Shown here in pieces: positions 42,426-43,476 of a stretch of DNA of 43,476 nt. Both the position numbers and the translations under genes were made by a program. The number at the start of each line of letters is the position of its first letter. Position 1 is the stretch's first letter. This stretch comes from Chryseobacterium gleum (GTDB lineage Bacteria > Bacteroidota > Bacteroidia > Flavobacteriales_D > Crocinitomicaceae). The stretch lies in NCBI GenBank assembly GCA_945902775.1, contig CAMDMY010000017.1, positions 1 to 43,476 on the forward strand. The letters run 5' to 3'. The notes beneath the pieces are model-generated. The model did not search any database. It saw only the letters and a program-made list of their open reading frames with translations, and was not told the origin of the DNA.

Positions 42426-42427
42426 AA

Positions 42428-42886
42428 TTAAGATCGAATCTTTTTAATACGATCCATATCACGTTTATCATCTTTTTCTTTCAAGTCGTTACGTTTATCA
42501 TGTGTCTTCTTACCTTGTGCGCAAGCAATGTCAATTTTAGCCCATCCTTTCTCGCTTAAGTATAATTTCAAAGGAACCAAAGTATTCCCCTTTACTTTTA
42601 AAAAACGTTCGATTTTATCTATTTCCTTTCTATTTAAAAGAAGTTTTCTGTCTGATTTAGGTTTGTGATTATAGAAAGATCCATTTTCATATTCAGTAAT
42701 GGTCATGTTTCGAATCCATATTTGACCATCAAGAAAAAGACAAAAAGCCTCTAGTATACTAGCCTTACTACTTCTGATGCTTTTGATTTCAGTTCCACAT
42801 AATTGCATTCCAGCAGTATAAATATCAAAAAGTTGATATTCAAAACGAGCTCTTTTATTTCTTATGTTTACTTCTTTGTTAGCCAT
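42428..42886 (-). CDS. smpB: SsrA-binding protein SmpB
   Basis: SmpB carries tmRNA into stalled ribosomes for trans-translation. The 152 aa protein has the full signature: NIRNKRARFEYQLFDIYTAG, LCGTEIKSIRSSKASILEAF, ENGSFYNHKPKSDRKLLLNR and the basic tail AQGKKTHDKRNDLKEKD. Start and length are typical. It converges with the menE-like gene, with 2 bp between the stop codons. The tmRNA gene itself is not recognisable in the window. Confidence 0.95.
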   Translation of the reverse strand: MANKEVNIRNKRARFEYQLFDIYTAGMQLCGTEIKSIRSSKASILEAFCLFLDGQIWIRNMTITEYENGSFYNHKPKSDRKLLLNRKEIDKIERFLKVKGNTLVPLKLYLSEKGWAKIDIACAQGKKTHDKRNDLKEKDDKRDMDRIKKIRS

Positions 42887-42916
42887 TCTGCAATATTAAT
42901 AAATCTTTCGAAAGAT

Positions 42917-43476
42917 TCAATTGATTTTAGTTAATCGTTTTTTAGCGCCAATGTAGAAAAAAATGATGCACGCCAACATTAACAAATGGCTTAAATCGTC
43001 TTTATTTAACCACCTATGTGGATTTATTTTAAAGAAAAAAATAAAAATTGACGGAAGGCAAACTAAGACTCCATACATCATATATTTCAATTCTACTATT
43101 CCTTTTTTATAGAGCGAATTTGCCATGAAACCACAAAAGATTACGTAGGTTATGATAGCGTCAACGGCAACGAAAACAAATTTTAAAGTCGCAATAGAAG
43201 CTAATAATAAAATCGCTCCTTTGATAATTAGAAACAGCTCATATTTCTTTTCAAGAGCATTGTTTTTTAAATTGACAATAATTGCTTTTCCTGCAAAATA
43301 GCCTGATAAAACGCCTGTTATCCAATTGGGAAATTTACCTAGAATGTCGAAATAATTAAAAAATAAATGACCAATTCCACCAAAAAAAGTACTTATTGCA
43401 AACAAAAAGAAAAATTTCTTCCAATATACTAAATCATGAATTGCGGTATTTTTCAGTTTTAAATAAGCGAATAAAC
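42917..43476 (-). CDS. Polytopic membrane protein (5' end outside the window)
   Basis: The frame stays open from the right edge to the stop at 42917, so the gene is cut at its 5' end. Reading on from the first internal start candidate, the upstream codons encode HDLVYWKKFFFLFAIST, which continues the membrane protein sensibly. Visible hydrophobic helices include GGIGHLFFNYFDILG, GAILLLASIATLKFVFVAVD, GVLVCLPSIFIFFF and LLMLACIIFFYIG. It resembles the Bacteroidetes DUF6962-type integral membrane proteins; function unknown. It lies 30 bp upstream of smpB on the same strand. Confidence 0.7.
   Translation of the reverse strand, partial: LFAYLKLKNTAIHDLVYWKKFFFLFAISTFFGGIGHLFFNYFDILGKFPNWITGVLSGYFAGKAIIVNLKNNALEKKYELFLIIKGAILLLASIATLKFVFVAVDAIITYVIFCGFMANSLYKKGIVELKYMMYGVLVCLPSIFIFFFKINPHRWLNKDDLSHLLMLACIIFFYIGAKKRLTKIN

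Noticed and set aside
1-43476. CRISPR arrays, insertion sequences, prophage or integrated elements
   Set aside because: No arrays of spaced repeats, no transposase, integrase or phage genes, and base composition is even along the window.

Overview
The window is AT-rich throughout, densely packed and reads as ordinary chromosome of a Bacteroidetes (Bacteroidota) member, most likely a free-living Flavobacteriales/Crocinitomicaceae-like bacterium. The evidence is phylum-specific gene content: a TonB-dependent receptor with a carboxypeptidase-regulatory-like N-terminus, a cargo protein with a C-terminal type IX secretion (T9SS) sorting domain, many short signal peptides ending in FSQ, DUF4268/DUF4421/DUF4924/DUF6089-type proteins, and promoters matching the Bacteroidetes -7 consensus TAnnTTTG. 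Genus-level placement is inference. I see no phage, insertion sequence, CRISPR array or rRNA operon.

Layout. 1-3.7 kb: end of an unknown gene, mltG, a YchJ-like protein, a secreted repeat (propeller-like) protein, nth and a small unknown gene. 3.7-11.4 kb: an OmpA-repeat protein, a MarR regulator with a palindromic operator followed by a TonB-dependent receptor, a conserved hypothetical, a tRNA-dihydrouridine synthase and fabG. 11.4-17.1 kb: a minus-strand set of lipoprotein, secreted protein and large ABCG-type transporter, then hemB with a very strong bidirectional terminator. 17.1-21.9 kb: a minus-strand TPR protein, PstS-like lipoprotein, TonB and a rhomboid-TPR protein. 22.2-26.6 kb: two tandem tRNA-Glu genes, rpsT, a porin-like protein, a cold-shock-domain protein, DUF4268 and a T9SS cargo protein.

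26.6-33.5 kb: a lipoprotein, HMG-CoA lyase and pyrD (one minus-strand operon), an outer-membrane barrel protein, and an ECF sigma factor operon (sigma, membrane protein that is probably the anti-sigma factor, two overlapping secreted proteins). 33.7-37.7 kb: a methyltransferase divergent from oligopeptidase B and a DUF4421 protein. 37.7-40.6 kb: a compact six-gene minus-strand operon (small hypothetical, Skp/OmpH-like lipoprotein, DUF4924, M50 protease, Smr protein, preceded by a probable structured RNA). 40.9-43.5 kb: secreted thioredoxin, a MenE-like ligase, smpB and a membrane protein cut by the right edge.

Functionally the window mixes housekeeping (hemB, pyrD, fabG, nth, rpsT, smpB, dus, mltG, probable menaquinone ligase) with envelope biology (TonB, TonB receptor, OmpA repeats, porin, lipoproteins, sigma/anti-sigma). 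The items I judge most worth following are the unidentified structured RNA at about 40626-40853, the MarR operator placed exactly between the -33 and -7 elements, an endonuclease III lacking all four iron-sulfur cysteines, and a rhomboid fold that has lost its catalytic histidine and gained a TPR tail.
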